A stretch of 64,000 bases of DNA from Zunongwangia mangrovi (lineage in GTDB: Bacteria > Bacteroidota > Bacteroidia > Flavobacteriales > Flavobacteriaceae). Below, piece after piece: positions 50,701-59,111 of this stretch. Where the stretch lies: contig NZ_FOKV01000007.1 in assembly GCF_900112105.1 (NCBI RefSeq), positions 143,493-207,492 of the forward strand, written 5' to 3'. A model generated the notes under the pieces. It was not told the origin of the DNA, did no database searches, and was given only the letters and a program-made list of their open reading frames with translations. Both the position numbers and the translations under genes were made by a program. The number at the start of each line of letters is the position of its first letter. The stretch's first letter is position 1.

Positions 50701-50740
50701 TAGTAGAACACTAACCTTTGGTTTAAGCACAAAATTTTAA
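47723..50740 (+). CDS. Second SusC-like TonB-dependent transporter
   Basis: A 1005-residue SusC paralogue, 47 bases after the first SusD. Signal peptide ending at TYAQ, carboxypeptidase-D-like domain (about 30-105), then a plug with LRTFPSIQFLEALEGRLPG and YYIDGIQRN. The usual acidic EEVVVVGYG TonB-box stretch before the plug is not recognisable; the region reads LKIPYLDLKSSKNVSAIN. A barrel with a YNNDGVITEQD calcium-like loop and the end LTFGLSTKF follow. It is quite different from the SusC at 42766, so the two pairs probably take different ligands. Whether it is energised by TonB in the normal way is open. Confidence 0.9.
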   Translation: MKNNTIFLLFIFSLGIVFCHNTYAQTDTEYRTVSGQIVDKDNEPVAKAKVITVLAKNVVETGENGEFTVEISGEEADFLRVVKKGYESQSMFVSADLEAPIVLQEAPYLYGTNDLKIPYLDLKSSKNVSAINTITGEELRTFPSIQFLEALEGRLPGLMMSQSNYTPGAEWVTGVVRGEPAIYYIDGIQRNPRDLTVYEIDKVEVIKDFSGRATLGISGASPIVWITTIKGQENKNEINITAETGYSEAANLPNYLDSYNYATLYNEALANDGLDPLYSQEALDAYQTGNNTLRYPNIDYYDRYVKDFSRFTRANVDFQGGSDKLTYFSNLNYVGSGGYEEVGQETTYDRYKIRGNVDIKLTDFMRMNVNLSGTYGRAEYPNQGDGAYRYNMFSVLSSYPSNATPIYYEDQLIVSDNYPVNLTNELVYGGYAESTELNTQNLVSLLIDLESVAKGLEFYASAALDANNVLVNNLGGTAALYRRVTGTDNELERVVEQEVQSNMYNGDDSYDRRISAMANLSYKFVKEEHDLDLDLSYYQSMQENRVVGGNYQPDRIQDLGFRANYLYDGKYALQFDASYTGNMRLPDGERFNFYPTVGAAWNVSEESFLKNSNVVDYLKLYSSYGIMGVNNFNFGGTYNPYYLYQTLWQNVGTWSSGIEGQRSGADNVYEVLQYGSTGFSLPERQYFNIGFKSEFFDRKIALEANYFDQKDVDILSPMSNFTPSIYGTGGFLPIQNFEEFRRYGVDGMVQYNDEFGDFKVSLGVNAMYLRSENLVVDEPAALAEYRQRTGNGDDVFFGYNALGLYQSQSEIDSRGVTQSWGTLAPGDIMYEDYNNDGVITEQDIHAIGHTPRIAYGINISLAYKGFDLFVLANGRANGEMMLNGTYFQNNTTNNNYSEAMLDRWPVSNNMPRLTTVSQNNYQISSFWLEDGAYLNLRNVQLGYTFPNSISRKLNMQELKLFLRGRNLASFSKIHSEYGLNPESLSSGILMYPISRTLTFGLSTKF

Positions 50741-50744
50741 TTCG

Positions 50745-52436
50745 ATGAAAATTTATAAAACACTTCTATTTACGGGCATTTTATCAGCAATGGTATCATG
50801 TGATTATGTAGAGCCGTATCCAATACAAGATCAATCAGACGAAGATCTCTGGAGTCACGCCAATTACGGTGAAGGTTTGCTTACCAGGGCTTATACCGGT
50901 TTAAATACTGTTATTAATGAGCAAATGCTTATGGATACGTATACAGATAATGCAGTTCCTGCAACACCGGGAGAAAATGCAATTGCTGTTGGTAACTGGA
51001 CGGTAGAGAATAATCCTATTGGTAATTGGACAGAGAATTACAATAATATAAAGTATATCAATATATTTTTAGAACATGCAGAGGATCTTATTTATTCGGT
51101 TTCAGATCCTGTTCAAAACGATATTGAAAATAGTCAGCGTATAGGTGAAGCTTATTTTTTAAGAGCCTGGTATCATGCTGAGCTTTTAAAGCATTATGCT
51201 GGTGAAGTAGATGGGCAAATAATGGGAATCCCAATTGTAACCACTCCGTTAGAGGAAGCAGAAACTTTGGATCTTCCAAGAAATACTTACGAAGAAGTTG
51301 TAGCGCAAATTGTTAGTGATTGTGATTTAGCCATAGAAAGATTACCACTAATGTATAATAATGGTAGTGAAACATTTTCTGGTCTTGCCAATCGTGGTAG
51401 AGGATCTGGTTTAGGTGCGATGGCCTTAAAAGCAAGAGTTTATCTTAATGCAGCCAGTCCTGCGTATGGGCCTTCTACAAGCGATCTTTGGTTAAGAGCT
51501 GCAAATGCTGCTGTAGAAGCTATGGATGCTTCTGGTGGTTTAACAGATCTTTCTCCATTTGGAAATTTTAATGATGCAGATAATTTTGAGAATATCTGGA
51601 TTCAGCCAACTTACATAGATAATAGTTTAGAGAGTTTATATTATCCACCATCTTTATATGGTTCAGGTAATATAAATCCTTCTCAGAATCTTGTAGATGC
51701 CTTTCCGGCTTCAGATGGTTATCCAATAGAAGATAGCGATTTATACGCTGAAGATACTCCTTATGAAAATAGAGATCCACGATTCGAGCGATTCATTTTT
51801 TACAATGGAGATGATTATAACGGTAATATCATAGAAACATTTGTTGGTGGGCAGGATGCTCCTGGTGGATTAAATCAGCAGGGAACTCGCACAGGATATT
51901 ACATGAAAAAGCAATTAAGTATGAATGTTCGTTTAACTCCGGGTGACGCTACAACAGACGAGAAATTTAAAGTGTATTTAAGCCGAACAGAGCTTTATTT
52001 AAATTTTGCTGAAGCTGCAAACGAAGCACTTGGTCCAGACGATGCTTCTTTAGGGTATTCTGCCGCTCAGGTAATGGAAACCATTAGAAGAAGAGCCGGT
52101 ATAGATTCTGATGCTGAGGTTGAAGGATTTCAGGACGAATACTTAACGCAGCAATCTATGGCTGGAACAGATGCTTTTAGAGATTTTATTCATAATGAAA
52201 GAAGAATCGAACTGTCTTTTGAAGGTTTCAGATTTTGGGATACCAGAAGATGGAACGACGAGTTAAATCACACGATCGAAGGGGTTAGAATAACTCCGGC
52301 TGGAGATGGTGAGTATACGTATAATTATATAGATGTAGAGCAGCACCAGTATCAGGAATATATGAGATATGTTCCGCTTCCTTTCGAGCAGGTACTTATA
52401 ATGGATAATTTATCGCAAAATGATGGTTGGAATTAA
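50745..52436 (+). CDS. Second SusD-like lipoprotein
   Basis: A 563-residue SusD paralogue starting four bases after the second SusC stop. The signal peptide ends in MVSC (Cys19). The helical region AYFLRAWYHAELLKHYAGEV and the C-terminal stretch with NERRIELSFEGFRFWDTRRW are standard RagB/SusD motifs, and the protein ends in RYVPLPFEQV. It should pair with the SusC at 47723. The presence of two complete pairs in one operon suggests two related ligands from one source. Confidence 0.92.
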   Translation: MKIYKTLLFTGILSAMVSCDYVEPYPIQDQSDEDLWSHANYGEGLLTRAYTGLNTVINEQMLMDTYTDNAVPATPGENAIAVGNWTVENNPIGNWTENYNNIKYINIFLEHAEDLIYSVSDPVQNDIENSQRIGEAYFLRAWYHAELLKHYAGEVDGQIMGIPIVTTPLEEAETLDLPRNTYEEVVAQIVSDCDLAIERLPLMYNNGSETFSGLANRGRGSGLGAMALKARVYLNAASPAYGPSTSDLWLRAANAAVEAMDASGGLTDLSPFGNFNDADNFENIWIQPTYIDNSLESLYYPPSLYGSGNINPSQNLVDAFPASDGYPIEDSDLYAEDTPYENRDPRFERFIFYNGDDYNGNIIETFVGGQDAPGGLNQQGTRTGYYMKKQLSMNVRLTPGDATTDEKFKVYLSRTELYLNFAEAANEALGPDDASLGYSAAQVMETIRRRAGIDSDAEVEGFQDEYLTQQSMAGTDAFRDFIHNERRIELSFEGFRFWDTRRWNDELNHTIEGVRITPAGDGEYTYNYIDVEQHQYQEYMRYVPLPFEQVLIMDNLSQNDGWN

Positions 52437-52452
52437 AAAGTTCAATAATACT

Positions 52453-53820
52453 ATGAAAAGATTACTAATATTAATTTTTGTAGCGTCTATTCTTACGGCT
52501 TGTTATGATGATTACCGTGTAGATTATTCGCATACAACAGTGGCTTTTACTACTGCAGATGGAGGTTCTGGTGATCCAGATACGATGTGGAGAACGGTAG
52601 TAAAAGACGAAGGCTTAAACCTGGATTTTGGGGTTTATTTGGCCGGAGTTATAGAAAATAATGAAGAACGTTATGTTAGCTACGATATCGATCCTTCTTT
52701 GTTGACTGGAACAGATTACGAACTTTTACCTTCAGATTATTACGATCTAAGTAATCCAGAAGAATTTGTAATACCTTCAGGAAATATTATAGGTAGCGTA
52801 AATATCGCTTTAGATTCAACACGTTTTTTAAACGATCCATTGGCAACAGAAAGACATTACGCCTTGCCATTTAGATTAACGGAAACTAATGCAGATTCTA
52901 TTTTGTCTACACAAAGTACAAAGGTTTTGGTACTTAGTTATATGAATAGATTTCATGGATATTACGATCAAGATGTTACTTATACTACTTACGATCTTGA
53001 AGGAAACGAATTGAACTCTGGCGCAATCGAAAATGTGATTAATGGGACAACACTTTCTAACGATCTTTTTAGAACAGATGGAATGATCTTTAGAGGGAGT
53101 GATTATATGATGAATGTCGATCCTACAGATCAGGATAATGTGCTTTTGGAATATTATCCTAATCCTAACGCAGATAATGCTCCACAAAACGTAGCAGTTA
53201 CAGATGAAGGTGTTGCACTTTCTACTTCCTATGTATCGGCATGGGAAAATATTAATGCGATCAACGACGATATAGAGCCTGCAAGCAGTACCGATAATAG
53301 TAACGGTGCTTATGGAAACTGGCCAAACGACGATATTTGGAACTGGGTAGAATATGATTATGGTGATAATGTGTATAATTTTACCTTATCGCAAATTTAC
53401 TGGTGGACAGATAACGGCGGAATTTTGCTTCCTTATGATGCATACTTAGAATACTGGGATATGGAAAATGAAGCCTGGGTAAGAGTAGAGAATGAAGTTG
53501 GTATTAGTGGAAATATGTTTAATGATACCGAACTTTCAGTAACTACAAACCGTTTAAGAATGCATTTTGTAGCAACGGCTTCACAGGGAATCTTAGAATG
53601 GAGAACCTGGGGAACTCCGGTGCCAAGTGCCGAAGAGCAATCTGCAGTATCTGGTATTACAATGCTAGATGGTGAAGAAAACTCTTACGACCCAGAGAGC
53701 TCTACTTTTACACTGAATTATAGAATCGATTACGAGTTTAACGATTTTTATACCATCGTAAATTCTAATCTTGTATGGAGAAACCGTATAAGAGATGGGG
53801 TTAACGAATGGAGAAGATAA
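52453..53820 (+). CDS. Surface lipoprotein: DUF1735 plus F5/8-type binding domain
   Basis: About 455 residues, probably a surface glycan-binding protein working with the SusC/SusD pairs. The ATG at 52453 gives a lipobox signal MKRLLILIFVASILTAC. The N-terminal half (about 25-175) is DUF1735-like (VAFTTADGG). The next part (about 255-390) has the pattern NDDIEPASSTDN, WVEYDY, IYWWTDNGG, LPYDAYLEYWD and GILEWRTW, which I recognise as the discoidin-like domain often found at the C-terminus of GH127-type (DUF1680) arabinofuranosidases and some other glycosidases. It starts 16 bases after SusD and is the last gene of the operon. Confidence 0.85.
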   Translation: MKRLLILIFVASILTACYDDYRVDYSHTTVAFTTADGGSGDPDTMWRTVVKDEGLNLDFGVYLAGVIENNEERYVSYDIDPSLLTGTDYELLPSDYYDLSNPEEFVIPSGNIIGSVNIALDSTRFLNDPLATERHYALPFRLTETNADSILSTQSTKVLVLSYMNRFHGYYDQDVTYTTYDLEGNELNSGAIENVINGTTLSNDLFRTDGMIFRGSDYMMNVDPTDQDNVLLEYYPNPNADNAPQNVAVTDEGVALSTSYVSAWENINAINDDIEPASSTDNSNGAYGNWPNDDIWNWVEYDYGDNVYNFTLSQIYWWTDNGGILLPYDAYLEYWDMENEAWVRVENEVGISGNMFNDTELSVTTNRLRMHFVATASQGILEWRTWGTPVPSAEEQSAVSGITMLDGEENSYDPESSTFTLNYRIDYEFNDFYTIVNSNLVWRNRIRDGVNEWRR

Positions 53821-53840
53821 ATTTGAATTTAGTTTAGTTT

Positions 53841-53880
53841 TAAAAAGCAGGGGATATTCTAAATATTTCCTGCTTTTTTA
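53841..53880 (+). terminator. Terminator of the double SusCD operon
   Basis: AAAAAGCAGG pairs with CCTGCTTTTT around a partly paired inner segment, followed by a T run. The dispersed repeat at 53881 begins right at its end. Confidence 0.85.
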
Positions 53881-53971
53881 TTGGCGCCGCCAAAGGTTAT
53901 AATACTCCCAGGCTTGCCTCGAAATTAAAAATTGTTTTTAATGAATGCCTAGTGGACTTGCTCCGAGGTAG
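53881..53971. repeat. TTTA-flanked dispersed repeat, full copy
   Basis: A 91-bp copy with TTTA at 53877-53880 and 53972-53975. It starts TTGGCGCCGCCAAAGG and contains CAGGCTTGCCTCG, AATTAAAAATTG and a degenerate second palindrome before GAGGTAG. The left TTTA is part of the SusCD terminator tail. Close in sequence to the copy at 28905. Confidence 0.88.
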
Positions 53972-54072
53972 TTTAATTCAATTTTAATTTTAAGAAATTT
54001 GAAAGTGCCTTTTCAATAGGCGATATTGTATAAAAAAAGGAAGAATTTTTTTCTTCGGAAATTTATTAACTC

Positions 54073-55626
54073 ATGAAAAAACACCTGATTTTTATCTCAT
54101 TTTGCGTTCTAATGATTCAAAATGTGCTTGCTTTTCAGAAAAATACAGATCTTCAGTATCAAATCTCGTTCGAAAATGCCAAAGATCACTATGCTGAGGT
54201 AAAACTTCAGTATAAAAACCTAAAATCTACAGAAAATACGCTGGTTTTACCGGTTTGGACGCCAGGTTATTATATGATTTTGGATAATCCGGCCCATATT
54301 ATCGATTTTGAAGTAAAAACTTCTTCAGGAGAACCTGTAAAATGGCAAAAAACTTCAAAAAATAAATGGCTTATCGAAAATGCTCAAAATGAGAAAGTAG
54401 TTGTAAGTTATCGGGTGTACGCGAATCGAAAATCGGTGGCAGAATCTAATATTTCAGAAGAAAAAGCCTTTTTAACCAATACCGATATTTTTATGTTTCC
54501 TGAAAATAAGGTCAATACTCCGGTTAGTCTTCAGATTAAATTACCAGAACAATGGCAAGAGATTGCTACAGGATTAAAAGAGCTTGAAAATGGGCAATTT
54601 TATGCTGAAAATTTTGATATTCTTTACGATAGTCCGTTTTATTTGGGCAACCAGAAAATCATCGAATTTCAGCAATTAGGCAAAGATGTTACCTTATCTA
54701 TCGCTACTCCTGAAGGTTTAGATGAACAAAAATTCACTAAAGATATTCGTGAAATTATGTTGCGAACTACAGATCTTATGCAACATATTCCGTTTGAAGA
54801 TTACACCTTTATTATGATGGAGCCAGGCGGCGGCGGTTTAGAACATTGGAATTCACAAGCAGTTTTCACTTACGGAAGTATGGATTTTAAGAACGATCAT
54901 GCGTACAAATCCTTCATGAATTTTCTTACGCACGAGTATTTTCATTTATACAATGTAAAAGCGATAAGGCCAATAGAACTAGGCCCGTTTGATTATAGCA
55001 AAGAGAATTATACTACGATGCTTTGGGTGGCAGAAGGTTTTACCGTGTATTATGAATACATGATCATGCGCGATGCGGGATTACTAACTTCCCAGGATGT
55101 TTTAGACTTTTTAAGCAGTCATTTTAAAGCCATAGAAAATAAAGAGGGTAAAGATCATATGTCTTTAGAAAGATCGAGTTTCGATGTTTGGAACCACTTT
55201 TTAAATAACGACGAGATCACCAACGAAACTACCATTTCGTATTACCAAAAAGGGCCAATTATTGGGTTGCTTTTAGATATTGCGATTCGTCATGAAAGTG
55301 AGAACCAAAAATCTTTAGATGATGTGATGCGCTATTTGTATAATGAGTATTATCGCAAACAGGGAAGAGGTTATACTGAAGATGAATTTTGGCAAACGGT
55401 GGCTACAATTGCCGGTAAGTCTTTAGATGAAATAAGAAGTTATGTAGAATCTACAGGAACGCCAGATTACGAAAAATACCTGAAGCACGCCGCACTCGCG
55501 CTAGATATGTCTCCTGCAGATGACGAAAAAACAGAGATCGTAGAAAAAGAATATCAGCTTATAAAGATTGAAGCTGAAAACAAATTGGAATCTGAAATTA
55601 GAAATGCACTTTTGAAAGAACATTAA
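54073..55626 (+). CDS. M61 glycyl aminopeptidase-like protease
   Basis: Secreted zinc peptidase of 517 residues; the signal peptide ends near VLAF. The N-terminal beta domain includes WTPGYYMI, a family signature. The zinc motif HEYFHLYNVKAIRP is near residue 296, and the third ligand Glu is in WVAEGFTVYYEY. GGGLEHWNSQ lies upstream. M61 proteins usually end with a PDZ domain; this one stops about 100 residues short and has none. It is monocistronic, and its stop overlaps that of the convergent AraC gene (TTAA at 55623-55626). Specificity of the family is for small N-terminal residues, which would suit Gly- or Ser-rich peptides. Confidence 0.88.
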   Translation: MKKHLIFISFCVLMIQNVLAFQKNTDLQYQISFENAKDHYAEVKLQYKNLKSTENTLVLPVWTPGYYMILDNPAHIIDFEVKTSSGEPVKWQKTSKNKWLIENAQNEKVVVSYRVYANRKSVAESNISEEKAFLTNTDIFMFPENKVNTPVSLQIKLPEQWQEIATGLKELENGQFYAENFDILYDSPFYLGNQKIIEFQQLGKDVTLSIATPEGLDEQKFTKDIREIMLRTTDLMQHIPFEDYTFIMMEPGGGGLEHWNSQAVFTYGSMDFKNDHAYKSFMNFLTHEYFHLYNVKAIRPIELGPFDYSKENYTTMLWVAEGFTVYYEYMIMRDAGLLTSQDVLDFLSSHFKAIENKEGKDHMSLERSSFDVWNHFLNNDEITNETTISYYQKGPIIGLLLDIAIRHESENQKSLDDVMRYLYNEYYRKQGRGYTEDEFWQTVATIAGKSLDEIRSYVESTGTPDYEKYLKHAALALDMSPADDEKTEIVEKEYQLIKIEAENKLESEIRNALLKEH

Positions 55627-56465
55627 TCGGTTTGCTGCCTGTATTGTGTAGGCGTTATTCCTTTTAATTCTTTAAATTTTCGGTTAAAATTGGCGATATT
55701 CTGAAATCCACAAAGTTCAGAAATCGCTGATACCGATAAGTCCTGATCTTTATATAATAACTTACAGGCATGTTCTATCCTTATTTCAATTAAAAACTGA
55801 AAGAAGGTTTTGTTGGTTCTTTTCTTAAAATATCGGCAAAAAGCATTTTTACTCATAAAAGCAATATCTGCAATATCATCTAAAGAAATATTATCCTGAA
55901 AATTATCCATCGCATATTGAAAAACATCGTTCATTCGTTTTCCTTCATCCTCGGTATACTTTTTCTGGTAAACAAAAGAAGACAAAGGCTGGCGCTCGGC
56001 ATGCGTAAGTTCATTTAGTAATAATAATAAAGTAGCTACTCTTTCAATTTTACTTTGGCGCTTCAGATTATTAAAAAGATGAAACTTTTTTTCATCAGCC
56101 TTAATTTTCATTCCGTATTCAGATTCATCAAAAAACTTCTGGATTCCGCTAAGATCAGTAAGATTAAAGAATTCTTTTCCGAAGGACTTTTTGGTAAAAA
56201 ATAGCGTGTACATGATCGAATTTGGATGAGCCTCTGCATCACTTCTAAAAACATGCGGAATATTTTCGCCTATAATCAGGATATCGTGAGGATGATATTC
56301 GTTAATACTATCACCAACAATTAAAGAGCCGCTACCTTCCATAATATAGCTTATTTGGATCTCTTCATGCTGGTGAAGTTTATCATAAAAAACAATTTCA
56401 TGATCTTCCTGATAGACCAAAGCTTCCTTCTCTGGTTTAGGAATTTTAAAGGGTAAGACTTTCAT
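55623..56465 (-). CDS. AraC-family transcriptional regulator
   Basis: A 280-residue regulator. The N-terminal cupin (about 10-90, HQHEEIQISYIMEGSG) is the probable effector-binding part. The C-terminal double helix-turn-helix (about 185-277) reads ISLDDIADIAFMSKNAFCRYF for the first and LSVSAISELCGFQNIANFNR for the second (20 residues), then FKELKGITPTQYRQ. It is divergent from the hydroxyproline operon with 135 bases between, so it is the natural candidate to sense hydroxyproline or a pathway intermediate and activate that operon. Control of the M61 gene or SusCD operon is also possible. Confidence 0.9.
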   Translation of the reverse strand: MKVLPFKIPKPEKEALVYQEDHEIVFYDKLHQHEEIQISYIMEGSGSLIVGDSINEYHPHDILIIGENIPHVFRSDAEAHPNSIMYTLFFTKKSFGKEFFNLTDLSGIQKFFDESEYGMKIKADEKKFHLFNNLKRQSKIERVATLLLLLNELTHAERQPLSSFVYQKKYTEDEGKRMNDVFQYAMDNFQDNISLDDIADIAFMSKNAFCRYFKKRTNKTFFQFLIEIRIEHACKLLYKDQDLSVSAISELCGFQNIANFNRKFKELKGITPTQYRQQTD

Positions 56466-56518
56466 TGGTGTGAGTTTTTGTAAATATTATTAAAAAAAAC
56501 CGAATTAGTCAATTTATA

Positions 56519-56534
56519 TGATAATATCGTATCA
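56519..56534. promoter_or_regulatory. Possible operator dyad
   Basis: TGATA-N6-TATCA is an inverted repeat in the intergenic region between the AraC regulator and the hydroxyproline operon, 22 bases upstream of the -33 element. Position suits an activator site. One short dyad in AT-rich DNA can arise by chance. Confidence 0.3.
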
Positions 56535-56555
56535 GGTTTAGATAATCAATACAAA

Positions 56556-56584
56556 TTGAAAGCGATTTAATGCATATATTTTTG
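56556..56584 (+). promoter_or_regulatory. Promoter of the hydroxyproline operon
   Basis: TTG at 56556-56558 and TATTTTTG at 56577-56584 are 18 bases apart and match the Bacteroidota -33/-7 consensus. Start codon of the first gene is 16 bases downstream of the -7 element. Confidence 0.6.
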
Positions 56585-56600
56585 TTAAAAAATTAAACAC

Positions 56601-57518
56601 ATGGCAATAAAATGGGAAGGGGTAATGCCCGCAGTAACCACTAAATTCACAAAAGACGACGAACTGGATTTAGTAACCTTTGAAAAGAACATTAACGCAC
56701 AACTGGAAGCAGGTGTAAACGGAATCATCTTAGGAGGAACTTTGGGTGAAGCTAGTACTCTAACACCGGCAGAAAAGGAAACGCTTGTAAAGAAAACTTT
56801 AGAAATTACAGCAGGACAAGTGCCGGTAATCATTAATATTGCCGAGCAGTCTACTACTGAAGCGATTCAGGTTGCGAAAAATGCTGAAGCTTGGGGAGCA
56901 CAAGGATTAATGTTGTTACCACCAATGCGTTATAAAGCAACAGATCACGAGACTGTGGTATATTTTAAAGAAATCGCAAAAAGCACATCGCTGCCAATTA
57001 TGATCTATAATAACCCTGTAGATTATAAGATTGAAGTTACTATAGAGATGTTCGAAGAACTTTTAGCAGATTGTCCTACGATCGAAGCAGTAAAAGAATC
57101 TACTCGTGATATTAGTAATGTTACACGTCTAAAAAATAAGTTTGGTGACCGTATCAAGATCTTATGTGGTGTAGATACACTAGCTTTAGAAAGTATGGTA
57201 GCTGGTGCAGATGGTTGGGTTGCTGGTTTAGTAGCGGCTTATCCTGCAGAAACTGTTGCGATCTATAAATTAGTAAAAGCTGGAGATATTGAAGAAGCTT
57301 TAAGAATCTACAGATGGTTTATGCCATTATTAGAATTGGATATTTCTCCGCAGCTTGTACAAAATATCAAATTGGCTGAAGTTGCAACTGGTTTAGGAAC
57401 CGAGTATGTTAGAGCGCCAAGATTAGTTTTACAGGGAGCAGAAAGAGAAAGAGTACAAGGAATTATTGATGCTGCAATGGCTGTAAGACCAGAATTAGTA
57501 GAATACAAATCTTTGTAA
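56601..57518 (+). CDS. Pyrroline-4-hydroxy-2-carboxylate deaminase (DapA family)
   Basis: Cytoplasmic 305-residue TIM-barrel enzyme of the dihydrodipicolinate synthase/N-acetylneuraminate lyase superfamily. Schiff-base Lys165 is in AVKESTRD and the active-site Tyr136 in IYNNPVD. GGTLGEASTLT replaces the GTTGE phosphate loop of true lysine-biosynthesis DapA. Set among a 4-hydroxyproline epimerase, an FAD oxidase and an aldehyde dehydrogenase, it should convert 1-pyrroline-4-hydroxy-2-carboxylate to 2-oxoglutarate semialdehyde with loss of ammonia. First gene of the operon; the next gene begins 18 bases after. Lysine biosynthesis is the alternative and I think it less likely. Confidence 0.85.
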   Translation: MAIKWEGVMPAVTTKFTKDDELDLVTFEKNINAQLEAGVNGIILGGTLGEASTLTPAEKETLVKKTLEITAGQVPVIINIAEQSTTEAIQVAKNAEAWGAQGLMLLPPMRYKATDHETVVYFKEIAKSTSLPIMIYNNPVDYKIEVTIEMFEELLADCPTIEAVKESTRDISNVTRLKNKFGDRIKILCGVDTLALESMVAGADGWVAGLVAAYPAETVAIYKLVKAGDIEEALRIYRWFMPLLELDISPQLVQNIKLAEVATGLGTEYVRAPRLVLQGAERERVQGIIDAAMAVRPELVEYKSL

Positions 57519-57536
57519 ATCAAGAAAATAGAAAGC

Positions 57537-59105
57537 ATGATTACAGGAAAAAATTATATTGGTGAGGAGCTTTCAGGTAAAGGTGATGTTACCTTTAAAA
57601 CTTTTGATCCAAAAGAAAATAAAGAAACTGCCGCTATTTTTACTGAAGCAACACCCCAAGAGGTTGATGCTGCTGTAGAAAAAGCGGCAGCCGCTTTTAA
57701 AGTGTACAAACAAAAATCTGATGCTGAAAAAGCTGGATTTTTAGAAGCAATTGCTGAGGAATTAGAGGCAAATGCTGAAGCTTTAAAAGAAATCTATAGA
57801 GCAGAATCTGGCTTGCCAGAAGGACGTTCTAACGGGGAGTTTGCTCGTACAACGGGGCAATTAAGAGCTTTTGCTACGATGCTAAAAGAAGGTAGCTGGG
57901 TAGAAGCTATTATTAGCAATCCTGAAGGAAAACCTGATATTAGAAGAATGCAGGTGCCTTTTGGCCCGGTAGCTGTTTTTGGGGCAAGTAATTTCCCATT
58001 TGCATTTTCTACGGCTGGTGGAGATACTGCCAGTGCATTAGCATCGGGATCTCCGGTTATCGTAAAATCTCATCCTTTACACGCAGGTACAGGAGAATTG
58101 GTTTCTGAAGCGATTATTAAAGCCGCAAAGAAAACCGGAATGCCAGATGGTGTTTTCTCCAATCTAAACAGTAAAGGAATTGAAGTAGGTGAGTGGCTGG
58201 TAAAACATCCAAAAATAAAAGCGGTTGGATTTACCGGAAGTTATAAAGCGGGTACTGCGCTTACTAAATTAGCTGCAGATCGACCAGAGCCTATTCCGGT
58301 TTACGCAGAAATGGGAAGTATTAATCCTGTTTTGGCTTTACCATCTGCTTTAGAAGCTAAAGGAGATTTTTGGGCCGAGCAATATGCTGGTTCGATCACT
58401 GCTGGATGCGGACAATTTTGTACAAATCCCGGACTAATTTTAGGAATAGAGAGCGCTGCTTTAGATAGTTTTGTTGAAAAATTAGGTGAGAATTTATCGA
58501 ATCTTGCCCCTTCAGTGATGTTGAGTCCTGGGATTCAAAATCAATATGAAGCTTCTAAATCTGAAGTTTTAGCACAAGAAGGTTATACAGAAGTTAGCAA
58601 ATACGATGGTGAAGTTGCGCCAAACTTTGGTAGACAGCAGGTAATCACCGTTTCTGGTGCTAATTTCCTTCAGAATAAAAACTTCCATAAAGAAGTATTT
58701 GGACCATTTTCAGTAGTGGTGAAATGTAAAGATAAAACCGAACTGGCCGAAGTGCTTCAGCAATTAGAAGGACAGCTAACCGGTACGGTATTAAATTCCG
58801 AAGAAAAAGAATTAAGTGAATTTGCAACGATTATCGACACCTTAACCGATACTGTAGGTAGAATTATTTACAACAGTGTACCAACAGGCGTAGAAGTTTG
58901 TGCAGCAATGACGCATGGCGGGCCTTTCCCGGCAACGTCTAATGCAAAATTTACTTCAGTAGGATTAACTGCGGTACAACGATGGGTGCGACCGGTTTCT
59001 TTCCAGGACTGGCCACAGGCATTGCTTCCGCAGGCTCTAAAAGATGAAAATCCTTTAGGAATTTTACGTAATATCAATAATAAATACACAACAGATAGCT
59101 TATAG
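57537..59105 (+). CDS. 2,5-dioxovalerate (2-oxoglutarate semialdehyde) dehydrogenase
   Basis: NAD(P)-dependent aldehyde dehydrogenase of 522 residues. The catalytic Cys295 is in GCGQFCTNPG; the catalytic Glu is in AEMGSINPV. FGASNFPFAFS and GFTGSYKAG are the cofactor-binding segments. The GQFCTNPG context is that of the 2-oxoglutarate semialdehyde dehydrogenases used in hydroxyproline and pentose/uronate breakdown. It finishes the pathway by making 2-oxoglutarate for the TCA cycle. The next gene starts six bases after its stop. Confidence 0.87.
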   Translation: MITGKNYIGEELSGKGDVTFKTFDPKENKETAAIFTEATPQEVDAAVEKAAAAFKVYKQKSDAEKAGFLEAIAEELEANAEALKEIYRAESGLPEGRSNGEFARTTGQLRAFATMLKEGSWVEAIISNPEGKPDIRRMQVPFGPVAVFGASNFPFAFSTAGGDTASALASGSPVIVKSHPLHAGTGELVSEAIIKAAKKTGMPDGVFSNLNSKGIEVGEWLVKHPKIKAVGFTGSYKAGTALTKLAADRPEPIPVYAEMGSINPVLALPSALEAKGDFWAEQYAGSITAGCGQFCTNPGLILGIESAALDSFVEKLGENLSNLAPSVMLSPGIQNQYEASKSEVLAQEGYTEVSKYDGEVAPNFGRQQVITVSGANFLQNKNFHKEVFGPFSVVVKCKDKTELAEVLQQLEGQLTGTVLNSEEKELSEFATIIDTLTDTVGRIIYNSVPTGVEVCAAMTHGGPFPATSNAKFTSVGLTAVQRWVRPVSFQDWPQALLPQALKDENPLGILRNINNKYTTDSL

Positions 59106-59111
59106 ATTTTA

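Noticed and set aside
42766..53820. SusCD pairs as the xyloglucan transporter of the operon at 1-16 kb
   Set aside because: They are 26 kb away behind housekeeping genes and several terminators, and sit with peptidase genes and an alpha-galactosidase.
56601..57518. Lysine-biosynthesis dapA
   Set aside because: It has GGTLGE in place of the usual phosphate-loop motif and is packed with epimerase, FAD oxidase and semialdehyde dehydrogenase genes.
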